Source of the DNA: Ophiosphaerella korrae
Taxonomy: Eukaryota; Ascomycota; Dothideomycetes; Pleosporales; Phaeosphaeriaceae
DNA: 64,000 nucleotides
NCBI GenBank assembly: GCA_028456385.1
Contig: JALNQF010000021.1
Span: 62,001-126,000 of the forward strand
Direction of reading: 5' to 3'
The notes under the pieces are model-generated. The model was not told the origin of the DNA and ran no database searches. It was given only the letters and a program-made list of their open reading frames with translations. Positions within the stretch are counted from its first letter, which is position 1. Every line of letters begins with the position of its first letter. Positions 11,195-23,416 of this stretch are shown one piece after another. Position numbers and translations under genes: made by a program.

Positions 11195-12039
11195 ATGGCT
11201 GCGCCTTACGAGCTTATCTACTACGTTGGCGTCCCTGGACGGGGAGAACATGTTCGGCTCATTCTCGAAGAAGCTGGAGCTTCGTACACGGATACCCAGT
11301 CTCTCCCTATGGACCAATGCCGCGAGGTTGTCACGAAAGCCCTCGATGGCGGGCAAGGAAATCCGCCTTATTATGCTCCTCCTCTTTTCAAGCACGGTGA
11401 CCTTCTCATCTCCCAGACCAGTAACATCCTCATGTACCTTGGTCCCAAACTCGGACTCTCGGGATCCAAAGAGAATGATGCTTATCGAGTCAATGCACTT
11501 GCGCTTACGGCACTAGACGGTTTGAGCAACGAAGTGCACGATTGCCATCACCCGATCGTGGTTGAACTATACTACGAGGATCAGAAAGAAGAAAGTGCGA
11601 GACGCAGTAAGGAATGGGTGAAAAACCGCCTTCCTAAACATCTCGGATACTGGGAGAAGGTGTTGAATAGTGAGGAGAGCAACAGAGGTCCATGGCTACT
11701 GGGCGAACAGTTCACATATGCCGATTTGGTCTTATTCCAGGCAAGTTCATTTGATTCCTTCCGATTTCCTCACCGGTTCTGGTTATGTGTCGTGCAGGTT
11801 GAATGCTTCAGTTGCTAACCGACGCAAACCTGGAATAGTGTCTTGATGGCACTCAATTTGCCTTTCCTAAAGCTATGAACCAAGCCAGAGAATCTGGTAA
11901 ATACAACCGCGTCTTCCAATTGTACAAGGATGTTAAGGCCCGCCCAAATATAACCGCCTACCTGGGAAGCGACAGGCGGCAAAAGTACGATTGGGGCATT
12001 TACCGATACTATCCCGACAACGATGTAGTTGTCGAGTAG
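11195..12039 (+). CDS. Glutathione S-transferase
   Basis: Two exons, 11195-11740 and 11839-12039, totalling 747 nt and 248 residues. The intron uses a GC donor (GCAAGT) and ends TGGAATAG. This joins V-L-F-Q to C-L-D-G-T in frame and continues to the end. The N-terminal thioredoxin-like domain begins 'YELIYYVGVPGRGEHVRLIL', with Tyr in the usual catalytic region and the P-x-L-x-x-G/D ... Q-T/S glutathione-binding segment (about 64-77). The helical C-terminal domain includes 'YADLVLF'. This is the sigma/mu/alpha-like cytosolic layout. In metabolite clusters GSTs may conjugate, isomerise or detoxify reactive intermediates. It lies 0.77 kb upstream of the PKS on the same strand. A stress role unrelated to the PKS is also possible. 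Confidence 0.87.
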
Positions 12040-12805
12040 TTCTGGCCGTAATTTCCGAAACGAGATTAGGATAGACTAGGAGACGATCCGAATGATGGAA
12101 AACAGGTAACGACACCATGGAACTGTGAAATTCATGAACCCAGGTAAATGGCTCTTAATGCAAGGCTGCATTTTATTATTCAATACCACACCCTGCATAA
12201 TACAGTGGCCCTCGTGTTTCAATGTCCACGTTTGTCATTTATCCCGCCCCTGCATGACTAGAGGTGCAGCTGTGCTGCAGCCTGGTCCCAACGGGCCTTG
12301 GCATACCGCCACAGTGGTAATTCATCCAATCCGGGTTCAGTTGGTAACGTGTCCGACTGTGCCTCATGCGTGCAATATCTCTGGATACGCAGTGTACTAA
12401 GGCAATCCTGGGTAGAGTACCTCCCTTGAGCTACCCGTTCTGACTCGTAACGTGGTGCGGTCGGCAGCATTGCGGGCGGAATCAAGCACCAACGTCGCGG
12501 TGGCTCAAACTGCCCAGGTAGGCCCTAGGTACACTAAAGCGATCACGGCATAATAACTACAGGCTTCCGCGGCTGCAACATGCGTAGTTCTTACACTCTA
12601 TCTTCAATTTGAGTGCGACACTAAGCCATGTTTGTACCTAAACGGGCTTGATTATGGTGAATAAATCACTTAGAGGCCTAATCAAGCTAGTAAACAGGAC
12701 TACCAGCCACGTGGAATAGGCATATCACTTTGTTTCCCTCATATAACTCACATCTTAGCCATCCTCGATACTAAAACCCCTCAACTCCAGCCTGAAGAGT
12801 CCAAA
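12040..12805 (+). promoter_or_regulatory. PKS upstream region with TATA-like site; no SAT-encoding frame
   Basis: A 766-bp gap. ATATAA lies at 12741-12746, about 60 bp before the PKS start. The start has an A at -3 (CCAAAATGG). I find no open frame that could encode an N-terminal SAT domain here, and the GST gene closes the space further upstream. Confidence 0.5.
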
Positions 12806-15800
12806 ATGGGGGGCACAGAACAGCCTCAGGGCTTATCACCTGGTCATAGCCATGCCGAAACATCGAATAAATTCCCTGATTACCCTCCTCACTCGATCGC
12901 AGTCGTCGGCATGGCTGGGAGATTCCCAGATGCAGATTCGGTTGACGAGCTTTGGGAGCTGATGCTTGAAGGCAAATCAACGGTCAAGCCAGCACCAGTT
13001 AGCCGACTTCAACTACCACAGGTTGGGCCTCACGCAGACACAAAATGGTGGGGGAATTTCCTTCGTGATCCAGAGACATTCGATCATCGCTTTTTCAAGA
13101 AGTCGTCCCGCGAGGCGATTGCATGGGACCCACAGCAGAGGATCCTACTTGAGGTTGTTTACGAGGCATTAGAGTCAGCGGGTCACCTAGGAGTATCTTC
13201 GGCTACCGAGACAGACGATTATGGCTGCTACATCGGAGCCGCCATGAACAATTATTATGATAATATGTCATGCCATCCACCTACCGCCTATGCGACCGTC
13301 GGGACTTCACGGCCTTTTTTGAGTGGCGCAATGAGTCATTATTTTGGGTGGACGGGGCCAGCCTTGACAATTGATACTGCCTGTTCATCATCACTTGTTG
13401 CCATTAATACGGCATGCAGAGCCATATGGTCGGGGGAGTGTTCTCGCGCTATCGCTGGTGGCACTAACATCATCTCCAGTCCATTTGACTACCAGAATCT
13501 ACATGCAGCAGGATTTCTGAGCCCAAGTGGGCAATGTAAACCTTTCGACACTGCTGCCGATGGCTATTGCCGAGGAGAAGGTGTAGCGGTGGTGGTACTC
13601 AAGAAATTGACTGATGCCATTGAAGAAAACAACAATATCCTAGGTGTTATTGTTGGGTCAGCAGTAAATCAAAATCATAACTTCAGTCACATCACAGTTC
13701 CGCACTCAGGTTCTCAGGTTGACCTATATCAAAAAGTAATGAAGCTCGGCAACATTGAACCAGAATCGGTGTCCTATGTAGAGGCACACGGGACAGGTAC
13801 CGGTGTTGGTGATCCAGTCGAGGCGCGAAGTATCCGCGATGCATTCGGTGGGCCTCAGAGGAGTTCTCTGCTACACTTCGGCTCCATAAAGGGAAACATT
13901 GGTCACACAGAATCTACGGCCGGCGTCTCCGGGCTGATAAAGATCCTTCTTATGATGAAACATGGGATAATTCCGAGACAGGCCAGTTACACTGCGCTAA
14001 ACTCTAAAATCCCAGATTTCAGCCAAGACCATATGGCGATAAATACAACCAACTTGCCTTGGAATCCTTCTACTCGATTCGCATTTGTCAATAGTTATGG
14101 GGCAGCTGGCAGCAACTCAGCCATATTGGTTCGAGAGAAGCCGTCCTTGGGTGCCAGGGTGGTGCCTGAAAAGCTTACAAGATATCCTCTGTTCATCTCA
14201 GCTGGGTCTACTGAAAGTCTCTCTATGTACTGTAAGAAGTTGCTCGAGTGGTTGAGAAGATCTAACAAAAAGTTTGAGTATGGCAGTCTACTAGCATCGC
14301 TAACATTCAATCTTGCGGATCGAGCCAACCACGAACTAGCACACATTGTTTCTACGTCCGTATCTAGCATCCAGGATGTTGAGATGAGTCTGGAGGCTGC
14401 ATCTTGCGGGTCTGGCATTACCACAACCGATAGCCCTAAGCCTGTCGTCCTCGTATTTGGAGGACAAGAAAGTGACTTCATCGGTCTGTCTCAGGAGCTA
14501 TATCGATCCTCCCAAGTGTTTCGCGGTCATCTAGATCGCTGCGACCAATATTTGGTTTCGAAAGGGCTAGAAAGCCTCTACCCAACCATATTCACATCGG
14601 AGCCTATCAAAAACCTGACAACCTTACATTCTGCTCTTTTTGCCGTGCAGTATGCCTCAGCAAAAGCATGGATTGACTCTGGGCTAAAAGTCAATGCAGT
14701 AGTTGGACACAGTTTTGGCCAGCTGACTGCGTTCTGTATTGCCGGCTCGCTTTCCTTACCTGATGCGTTGACGTTGGTAGTTGAGAGGTCATCACTAATG
14801 CAGAAGCACTGGGGCCCCGAACAAGGTTCTATGATCGCGTTACAAGCAGATCGACGAACTGTAGACCAAGTTCTGGACTACATGAAAGTTCACAGTAGCG
14901 ACTTCTACGCAGAGATTGCCTGCTACAACGGCCCCAAAAGCCATGTTATAGTAGGCACTAATAGCGCTATTGAGTCCCTGGGACGGCATATTAACAGTCT
15001 TCCTGATCCAATCCGAAGCAAGAAACTCAATGTTACGCATGGTTTCCATTCAAGGTTTACTGAGCCCATGCTACCTCATCTCACAACTCTAGGGCGAAAA
15101 TTAAATTGGAGGCATCCTGAGCTGCATCTCGAGATCTGTGATGATGGAAGTAGAGTTGCTGAGCCTGACTTCTCAATTGTCGCAGAACATACGCGGTCCC
15201 CGGTCTTCTTCCAACAGGCGGTGGAGAAACTCAACAAACAGTTCTCCCAAATTACCTGGATTGAAGCTGGCCGTGGGTCGTCAGTGATGCAACTTGTAAA
15301 AGGATCAGTGCAGGATTCACAGGGCCACATATTTTTATCTCCACAGCTCGCCTCTTCAGAAGCGACAGACTCTCTCCTTAATGCATCTATCGGCTTATGG
15401 AGAGCTGGATACGCAGTACAATTCTGGCCGTTTCACCGAAGTGAAAAGCTGGGTTATGAGCATATGAGTCTACCTTCATATCAATTTGAGAAGACAAAAC
15501 ATTGGCTCCCATTCATAGGCAGAGGAACTAGTAAGGAGATTGAAAGCGAGGTAAATGAAACGGCGACACACGAACTGATCTCTTTTCTAAGCTTCAAGGA
15601 CACATCGGAGACAGAAGCCACATTCAGGATTGATCCCCTCTCTGATCGCTTCAAGGCTATGTTAGGAGGTCACGTCATGGCTGGCCAGATGCTTGCTCCA
15701 GCATCTTTGTATCTGGAGCTTGTCACTCGTGCAGCATTGTTCCTTCAACAGGACACCGAAGCCAAGGAATACGTTCCAACAGTGGACAACTTGCGCATGA

Positions 15801-18800
15801 AATCTCCCATCGGCCGTAATACCTCAATGGAAATATTGCTTATATTAAAGCGTTCAGGAAACACGAGTCATTCATGGTCGTTCTCTATCACAACCAAGAG
15901 CAGCACACTTCCCAAAGCGCAGCCCTACGAACACTCAACCGGTGAAGTGACACTTAAAAAGAGAAACAATGCGCATGCAGCCCAAGAATTTCGGCGATAT
16001 GAGTCGCTGACAGGTTATCGCCGGCACAAGGCGATATTTGATCACCCTGATGCTGAGAAAATGCAGGGCAACCACATCTACCGTGCTTTCAGCACTGTAG
16101 TTAATTATAGTTCGGCTTTTCATGGCATCAAGAAAGTGGCTTGCGTGGGGAATGAAGCTGCAGGGACGGTAGTTCTTACGCCAGATATATCGGCACCTCC
16201 GGATCAGCGTCTTTGTGACACTCCCATGACGGATAGCTTTATGCAATACGCTGGATTCCTGGTCAATTACTTCAACAATCCGAATCTTGAGGATGTGTTT
16301 GTCTGTGGAGAAATCGAACACATTGAGATGGGCGGAGGATTCAGTCCGGACGCGAAAGAGTGGATCATTTACTCCAATATGAGTGAGGGCGGTGATTGTG
16401 ATGCGTCTTCAGATGTGTACATTTTCGAAGCCGGGAGTAGGAATATGGTCATGGCCACGTTTGGTATCCGCTTCACAAAGATGTCAAAGGCTTTACTGCA
16501 AAACATACTGAAGAATGTCAATCAATCAGGGCCCTCCAGCACGAAGTCCACGAAGCGAGTCTCTCAAGCGACTGAAAAGCCGGGTTTTCATGCGCAAAAC
16601 GCCCAGTCTTTTTCGACTACCAAGTCCTCAAGCAACCAAAGTGAGCTTCTCCAGATTTTGTCCAATATTACGGACTTTCCGCTCGACGAGATCAAGCTTG
16701 ACTCTACTTTGGATGAGCTTGGTATTGATTCCCTCATGGCGACCGAAGTGCTCAACGATGTTCGAAAAACCTTGGGTCTTACTGTAGACCTAGCGAGCTT
16801 TTTATTCTTCCCTAACATCCAGGCGTTTGTGAACCATGTTGATGATATCTTAAGTGTTAGCAGTGAAGACTGTGGTATTTACACACCGCCATCAATGGGA
16901 ACAGATCAGGACCAAGAAGATTTTAGTGATCTCAAGGAAAGCAGCGTCGAGAAGCTGGAGCCTCAGACCCATGTTACCAGACCTGACATCATTTCCGCAG
17001 TAGGGGATTTCAAAGATACCAGGCTTCGGTACGACCCGATTGCTAGGGAGACCCAAGCTGTTGGTTTTTGGTCTGAAGTTTACCCGCAACAGGCTAGGCT
17101 TGTGCTCGCCTATGTGGTAGAAGCGTTCACCAAAATCGGGTGCGATTTGACCAAACTTCAGCCTGGTGATCGTGTTCCTCAGGTCAAGGTACTTGAAAGA
17201 CATACGAAACTTGCGCATCAACTCTACCGCGCACTTGAGGATGGGAAACTGATCTCATCCACGAACCGCGGTTTCATTCGGAGTAGCGTCCCTGTTGATA
17301 AGACGCCTGCTGAGTCTGTTTATCGGCAACTCATTGGTCTTCACCCACTGCACAACGATATATACAAATTGATCAGGACAGTAGGGTCTCGCATGGCTGA
17401 ATGCCTATCTGGTGAAGAAGATGGCCTGCAAATAGTCTTTGGTGATAAGGAGACGAAGAAGTCGCTGGAAGCTATGTACGAGTTCTGGCCCCTGTTCCGG
17501 GCCGCCACCCTCTGGCTCGGTGAATTCTTATCCAAGGCTTTCAAGAATGCAATTGGCAGTGGAAAGTTCCGCATTCTAGAAGTAGGTGCTGGCACCGGTG
17601 GTACTACCCGATACATTGTCAACCACCTCAGAAGTCAAGGCATTCCCTTTGAGTATGTTTTCACTGACATCTCATCCTCGCTTGTGGCGGCCGCAAGAAA
17701 GAAGTTCAAGGATGAGGATGGCATGTCGTTTGAGATTCTAGACATTGAAAAGCCTGTCGGTGCCGAACAGGAGAACGCGTACCACTGCATAATCGCGACC
17801 AATTGCATCCATGCGACGAGGAATCTCGAAACCTCTCTTTCTCACCTCCGGAAGATGCTCCGAGAAGACGGGGCACTGACGCTGATCGAAATCACGAAAC
17901 ATATGTTCTGGCTTGACATTGTCGTCGGGCTTTTCGAAGGCTGGTGGTTATTTGAAGACGGGCGCTCGCATGCTCTGGTAGACGAAGAATACTGGAGGCG
18001 GGTGGTGAAAAAATCCGGCTTCAATCAGGTCCTGTGGTCGGATGGTGCCACGCCGGAGTCCAAGACAGTGCGTGTCATTGGCGCATTCCCACGTGAAGAG
18101 GCAACTCGCCTGGAAGGTGCGCCGCAACCTAAAAAGACCGTGAACGCTACAGTGGAGACAGCCGTGTACAAGACGATAGAGGGTCAAGATATCCATGCTG
18201 ATATCTACTACCCCGTTCAGGACGACTTTGCCGACAAGAAGATCCCTGTCGGTAAGTACTCCAATTTAACCTAGTTACCTAATTTGCATACACAACTAAC
18301 TACTCATAGCATTGATGATCCACGGTGGAAGTCATGTAATATTTTCGCGCAAAGACATTCGGCCGGCTCAGACACGCCTCCTGCTCGAGAAGGGGTTTCT
18401 ACCAGTCAGCTTAGATCACCGACTTTGCCCTGAGGTGAGCCTTTTAGAAGGCCCAATGGTAGACATTTGCGACGCCCTTTATTGGGCCCGCAATAAATTG
18501 CCGCACATCGATCATGGCCGACCAGGGTTGCAAATTGACGGCAGTAGGGTTGTGGTGGTTGGATGGTCGTCCGGTGGACAGCTCGCCATGTCGCTTGCAT
18601 GGACTGCTCCTCAAAGAGGTCTGCAGCCCCCGGAAGCTATCCTTGCACTCTACTGCCCCACAAATTATGATGACGAGTGGTGGAGACACCCAATCCAGCC
18701 CATTGGTGCCGAAGACAAAGGCTACAAATACGACATACTCGAAGCGATTCAAGACAAGCCCATCACCAATTACGGCGCCGTAGGCGCATGGGAGCCACTT

Positions 18801-19247
18801 TCGGATCCACGCATCCTAACTGACCCCCGATGTCGCATCGTCCTTCACATCAACTGGAAAGCGCAAACGCTTCCCATAATTCTTGGTGGACTACCCAGTA
18901 GAAGAAATGCTAGTCGATACCCTGATGTCCAAGATTGGAACGCGCTTCCGCAGCCCAGCCTAGAAAAGATCGAGGCTGCCAGTGCTCTGGCACAGATTCG
19001 CAAAGGCAACTACCGAACGCCAACCTTTTTGATACATGGCACAGCTGATGACCTGGTTCCATGGAAACAGAGCCAGGACACGTACAAGGCGATGGCCGAA
19101 AAGAACGTTGAGTCGGAGTTGGTGTTGATTGAAGGTGCTCCGCATATTTGTGATCTTAGCAGCGACCCGGATTCGGAGGGATGGAAAGCCGTGGCGCGAG
19201 GATACAACTTCCTTGCTTCACATGTATTTGGAAAGTCCGACAATTAG
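12806..19247 (+). CDS. Non-reducing polyketide synthase, KS-AT-PT-ACP-CMeT-esterase, without SAT
   Basis: Two exons, 12806-18251 and 18310-19247 (58-bp intron, GTAAGT...CATAG), totalling 6384 nt and 2127 residues. The ketosynthase starts at about residue 29 with Cys193 in DTACSSS, His328 in AHGTGT and His367 in GNIGH. The acyltransferase (about 545-860) has Ser636 in GHSFG. The product-template domain (about 920-1230) has His956 in GHVMAG and Asp1143. One ACP has Ser1309 in GIDSL. The C-methyltransferase (about 1410-1760) has the SAM loop EVGAGTGG at 1592. The C-terminal alpha/beta hydrolase (about 1780-2127) has HGG, GWSSG with Ser1901, then Asp and His of a triad. No ketoreductase, dehydratase or enoylreductase is present, so an aromatic C-methylated polyketide is expected, released by the hydrolase. 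Related enzymes normally begin with a SAT starter-unit domain. Here the protein starts directly at the KS. Confidence 0.92.
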
Positions 19248-20551
19248 TTGCGCATGCAAGCTTGGATTGGATGATTTGGGGCCGATGTCTGGTCAGCTCT
19301 TTGGCCAACAAAGATATAGGTGTCTCAGCCTCCGGATTAGCATATTCGGGAGAGTAAAGATTGAAGAGACCCAGCATATAACCCCCAAAGAATGATGAGA
19401 TACGGGGATAAGTTTTGGTTCACCGGCACTGGGTAAGTATCCCAAACGGTAAATCAATTCTATGATAGCCTAGATTTATGACATGGTATTCACGACTACT
19501 GTACAGAAGAGGATATCGCTAGCCTCGGATGATTTTGAACAGAAATGTAGAATTATAATGTAGCTGAATTCAAAGTTAATATAATTTCGGAAAAGAGACT
19601 TAGCTTCCTTTTTTAACTAAATTAGCCGTTACATACGGTTTTTTTGTTGACTTTCTACTTGCCAATATCCCCATTGTAGCGCTGTTGCATCTTACTATTC
19701 TGAGACTGGTTTCGTTATATCTTAGCATAGCCACCATTCTGGTTTTTTTTTTTTTTTTTTTTTTCGAGAGGTAGATTTCAACAGCAAGGTTCTAGGGTAC
19801 ATTCCTCCGTGCGGCATTCTTCCTCTTCGAGTAATTGTTCTTATAGACGCTACTAGGACTGTAGATCGAATAATGCCCTCAACTCCGAGATATTCAAGTT
19901 CGTACCCAACTCCTGTTGAAGAAAAATAATTTAAGCATATATAAGTACGTTGTATACATGCTACTGCCTCGTATTTCACGTTCCGGAGACCTGAACGCTC
20001 AGATGGCAGGAGGATATGGTATCCAAAAGAATTAAAAATTTTACTCGGGACACAACTTCACACCCTTGTCCCAAATAATGCAAGGCATAGGCCATTGTCG
20101 GGAAACATGGAATTTTGGGTGCGAGCCAATATATATACGTTGTAGGTAGTTTGTAGTATGGCAACTATTGCACGTGACATGTATCGTTCACTGGCAACCT
20201 TTGAAGTAGCTTCTTCATAGGTACATAAAGCGAGGGTTTATTCGCATAATTTCTGAAAATGGCCAGCTAAATGTAGTGTGCTTACGCCTCTTGCATCCAA
20301 TCACGCTATTTGGGTGAACAATGCGTTTCCACCACGACGACAAACGGGCGTGTTGCTCTAACATAACACACATCTCTCGCACAGACCACACACTATTGCC
20401 TCGCTCAATAAGACAGGCTTGGCAGGTTGCTCCACTAGTCTTGAACATTTTATTGTCATTACGCCTGTCTCTCGCTCACTCATATACACTCTCTCACGCT
20501 TTCAACTCTGGACATCCACGCTGCCCACCGTTCCAGTGGGTAGTTGTCAAG
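19248..20551. other. Intergenic region with poly-T tract
   Basis: A 1.3-kb gap between the PKS and the MYND gene. A run of 22 T lies at 19743-19764. I see no supported gene. Confidence 0.5.
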
Positions 20552-22478
20552 ATGCCCTCCAGCACCTTGGACCTTTCGAGGTTCTTCGATCCCGCACTTT
20601 GTGCCAACAACAAGCAAGAGAACCATGGCACAGCCAAAACGATTCATCAAAATGAAACCTTCGCTTGCAGTGGTTGCTACTTGGTCCACGTAGGATGTTC
20701 CTTGCTTCTCCTACCACTACTACTCATGACCGCTGACTTTGCTCTAGTACTGTTCAAAGGACTGCCAAAAAGCTGACAGGAAGTACCACAAAGCATCATG
20801 CAACTCTGTCTTGATGAAAGAAACATGGGTTCCTCAGTGGGTCTCCGATGGTCGCGAACCCGCCTTCATAGGCGGCGGCGTTGCCCTCTCCCAGTTCGGC
20901 ATGAATAAATATCTCTGGGGAAACATGCCAGCTTTGGATATCTTAAAGATTAAGGATAACGAAGGTGAGGTTAAAATCGCTAACCAAGATTTGGCGCTAC
21001 TGTTTGCCGCCTCTGGAGATCTTCGTAATGTTGTCAAGTCCGTCGTGGGCCTTCCAGAGATCTACAAGGGCGAATGCCGCGTCGTGTTGAACGACATGGA
21101 GTTTACTATCGTGGCGCGAAACGCAATCATGTTGATGGTGGCTCTGCAATTCGACACGAAGACGGCTGTGCCTATGATCATTCATCTCTGGTATTCGGCT
21201 GCACTGCCTTATGCTATGGCCCAAGCGCTTCAGTCTACGATACTAGTTATGATCGAAGATGTATGCAACAAGATCAAAGACAAACCTGCCGGGTCTTTAC
21301 AGGGGAAGACGTTTGTTATCAACGGCTGCATGTTACGCCTTGTGCTTGCGAAAGAGAAGTGGTTCAAACTTCCTGCATACTTTACCGTACCAAATGCACT
21401 CACACTGGAGAAGTCACAGGAGCTTCGTCGCAGAGTTACTCTGGCGCCAGAGAGAGTCGACTATCGTCATAGGGCTATGTTGCAGTGGCCACGCGCTCTG
21501 CGCGAGGTCGATGCGAATTTTCGTCAGGATGGTGTATTCCTGCCCTATGGCTGTTCGACCGAGGCTTTTGACACCCCAAATCCGTGAGTAAAGCCCGCCT
21601 GCCCAGTTCAGAGATGAGAGTATGGCTAATTGAGATGTAGGACGCTCTTTCAAAACGGCCAGTGGCCCATGCAAGATAGCGCGTCTCCTCGTGATGGCTG
21701 GGACCACCATGAGTACATAAAAAAGCCACTTCTGGCCAAATCAGATCAGCACGGTGCCCTTTTCTTCTACTTACGCGATCTGCTGGTTAAATTCTGCGTT
21801 CGCCTGCGCAGCTTCAAGATATCTTTCCAGATGTTCTGCACGGATGCACAGTACCTAGGAAAGCACGTTGGAGGTTTGAAGTTTGACCGTATCGAGGTTT
21901 GTTTTAACATATGTCCTGCTTTCGGCAATCCTTTGCTAACGGCTCTCAAGATTGCAAACATTTGTGACCCCGGTTATCTTGGACCAGATATCTCGGTGAA
22001 ACTGTTTGAGCCGCTGCTCAAATCTAGGTCTGAAAACCCAAAGGCGACGCTCATTATGCTCTTCCTCAATGCTGCTCCCCTCGCAGAGCGCATCTACCAG
22101 GGGTCCGACAAATGGAGATCTGATATGAATCTTGCTATGAAACGTCTCCAAAAATATGTTCGTGCCGACCCAACGACGCTGCTTCAGAGCCAACAAACTA
22201 CTGGACATCCGTACTTCGTGCGCGCCCTGAGCAGTGCCGGAATGCTGAAGAATTGGGATCTCTGGTTCGACATATTCGCAAACGAGTGTAAATTAGACGA
22301 TTTTGCGAAAATGCGTCAAGTGAAGATCAAGAGCAAGCACACAATCGTGGGTCGTTGGCCTTGCAGGGTTGGATGCCGCGCTACACAGCAGGAGTTCGAT
22401 GTTTTATGCGCCAGCAGCACTACCGGCTGTGAGCGTTACGTGGAAGTCGAAAGGCAGGACGATGTACTTGACGGGTAG
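20552..22478 (+). CDS. MYND zinc finger / DUF4470 domain protein
   Basis: Exons 20552-20689, 20748-21583 and 21641-22478, totalling 1812 nt and 603 residues. Splicing exon 1 to 2 completes a MYND finger: C-S-G-C ... H-Y-C-S-K-D-C-Q ... Y-H-K-A-S-C. A DUF4470-like region follows (about 75-185), recognisable by 'YLWGNMPALDIL', 'LLFAASGDLRNVVKSV' and 'VLNDMEFTIVARN'. Within exon 3, a 54-nt stretch at 21897-21950 (GTTTGT...CTAAC...CAAG) may be an additional in-phase intron, giving 585 residues with F-D-R-I-E joined to I-A-N-I-C. MYND/DUF4470 proteins are common in Pezizomycotina, and the MYND finger usually mediates protein contacts. No specific function is known to me. It is probably outside the metabolite pathway. 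Confidence 0.8.
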
Positions 22479-22940
22479 TTGTGCATGGCTCTTTGGATCT
22501 TCATTGTGGTGTTGAAGCACACGGTATTGGTGAACTTGGCCGAACCGCAAGACCTGACAGTAGTCTAATTTTGAGTAACCTAAACGGCTGTAGAAATGAA
22601 TTGAGAGATACTAGATATTCTGTCCTAGCTCCCCCACAGCACTCACTTTACCAGCAACTCTCATTGTCTTTCACCATGTTAGGGCCAGTTCCTAGCACTC
22701 CTGCCCTATTCATAGCGACCTGGAAAGGTGATCCGAGGTCTCCAAGTATTGTTCAACTGCCGCTTATCGGGTGGCCTATTTCTAATATTACGTTTGACTA
22801 AGAGGGTTGGTTGTGCTATTGGCCAGCCGCGGTTGATGCAGGAAGAGGCTTTTTCCCCCAAGTCAAGGGGGGTGTCGGGGCAGATTTTGGTGGCGAACTC
22901 TAGTTCGACGGAGGGGCGTGGTAGAGCCGAGTGGGGCCAC
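22479..22940. other. Intergenic region 3' of MYND gene
   Basis: It lies between the MYND gene stop and the start of the NLR-associated inverted repeat. Only short chance frames are seen. Confidence 0.5.
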
Positions 22941-23416
22941 TACAGCTTCTTGCAAAACCGGCCTCACCCTTTAGGATAGCCCTGCTTACCTCTAACGAAT
23001 CATCGATCACGCAGCCATCACAGTCCTAAGTAGGCTAGTCCTCGCTAACTAAACGGCTGGCCTCTGTGTCTAGCTTGTATTACTGCATGCGTAACGTTCA
23101 ATAATACAGTATTACATACAACTATCTCATGCCTTGTCAAATTAGCGGCGCATTCCCTAATTACGCCGCCAAGTCAGCATCTAGTTGCTCTGCTTCCCAT
23201 TGAGCTAAATTAGATAAGAATATTCTAGAGTTAGGATGATTGGGTTTTAAGACATGCTGGCAGAGCTGCACACACTCCCTCATAAGATGTATAGCTTCGG
23301 CAGTCCTACCCTGTCCTGTCCAGGTATAAGCAAGATTGTTCATACTCAATAGTGTATCAGGATGGTCCGCTCCCAGTTTCTTCTTGCTCGTCTCCATCAC
23401 TTGCACCTCCAGCTCT
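22941..23416 (-). repeat. Left arm of an inverted repeat pair flanking the NLR gene
   Basis: It contains the last ~250 nt of NLR coding sequence plus ~220 nt of 3' flank. It matches 25836-26246 in opposite orientation. Shared landmarks, read on the NLR strand, are GAGGTGCAAGTGATGGAGAC, a GATAGTTGTAT-TAATACTGTATTAT block in the 3' flank, and AGGCCGGTTTTGCAAGA at the far end. The arms are diverged and differ by indels. Confidence 0.75.

Noticed and set aside
12125..12400. A 91-codon frame upstream of the PKS considered as a SAT-domain remnant
   Set aside because: It lacks the SAT active-site pattern (GXCXG) and is far too short.
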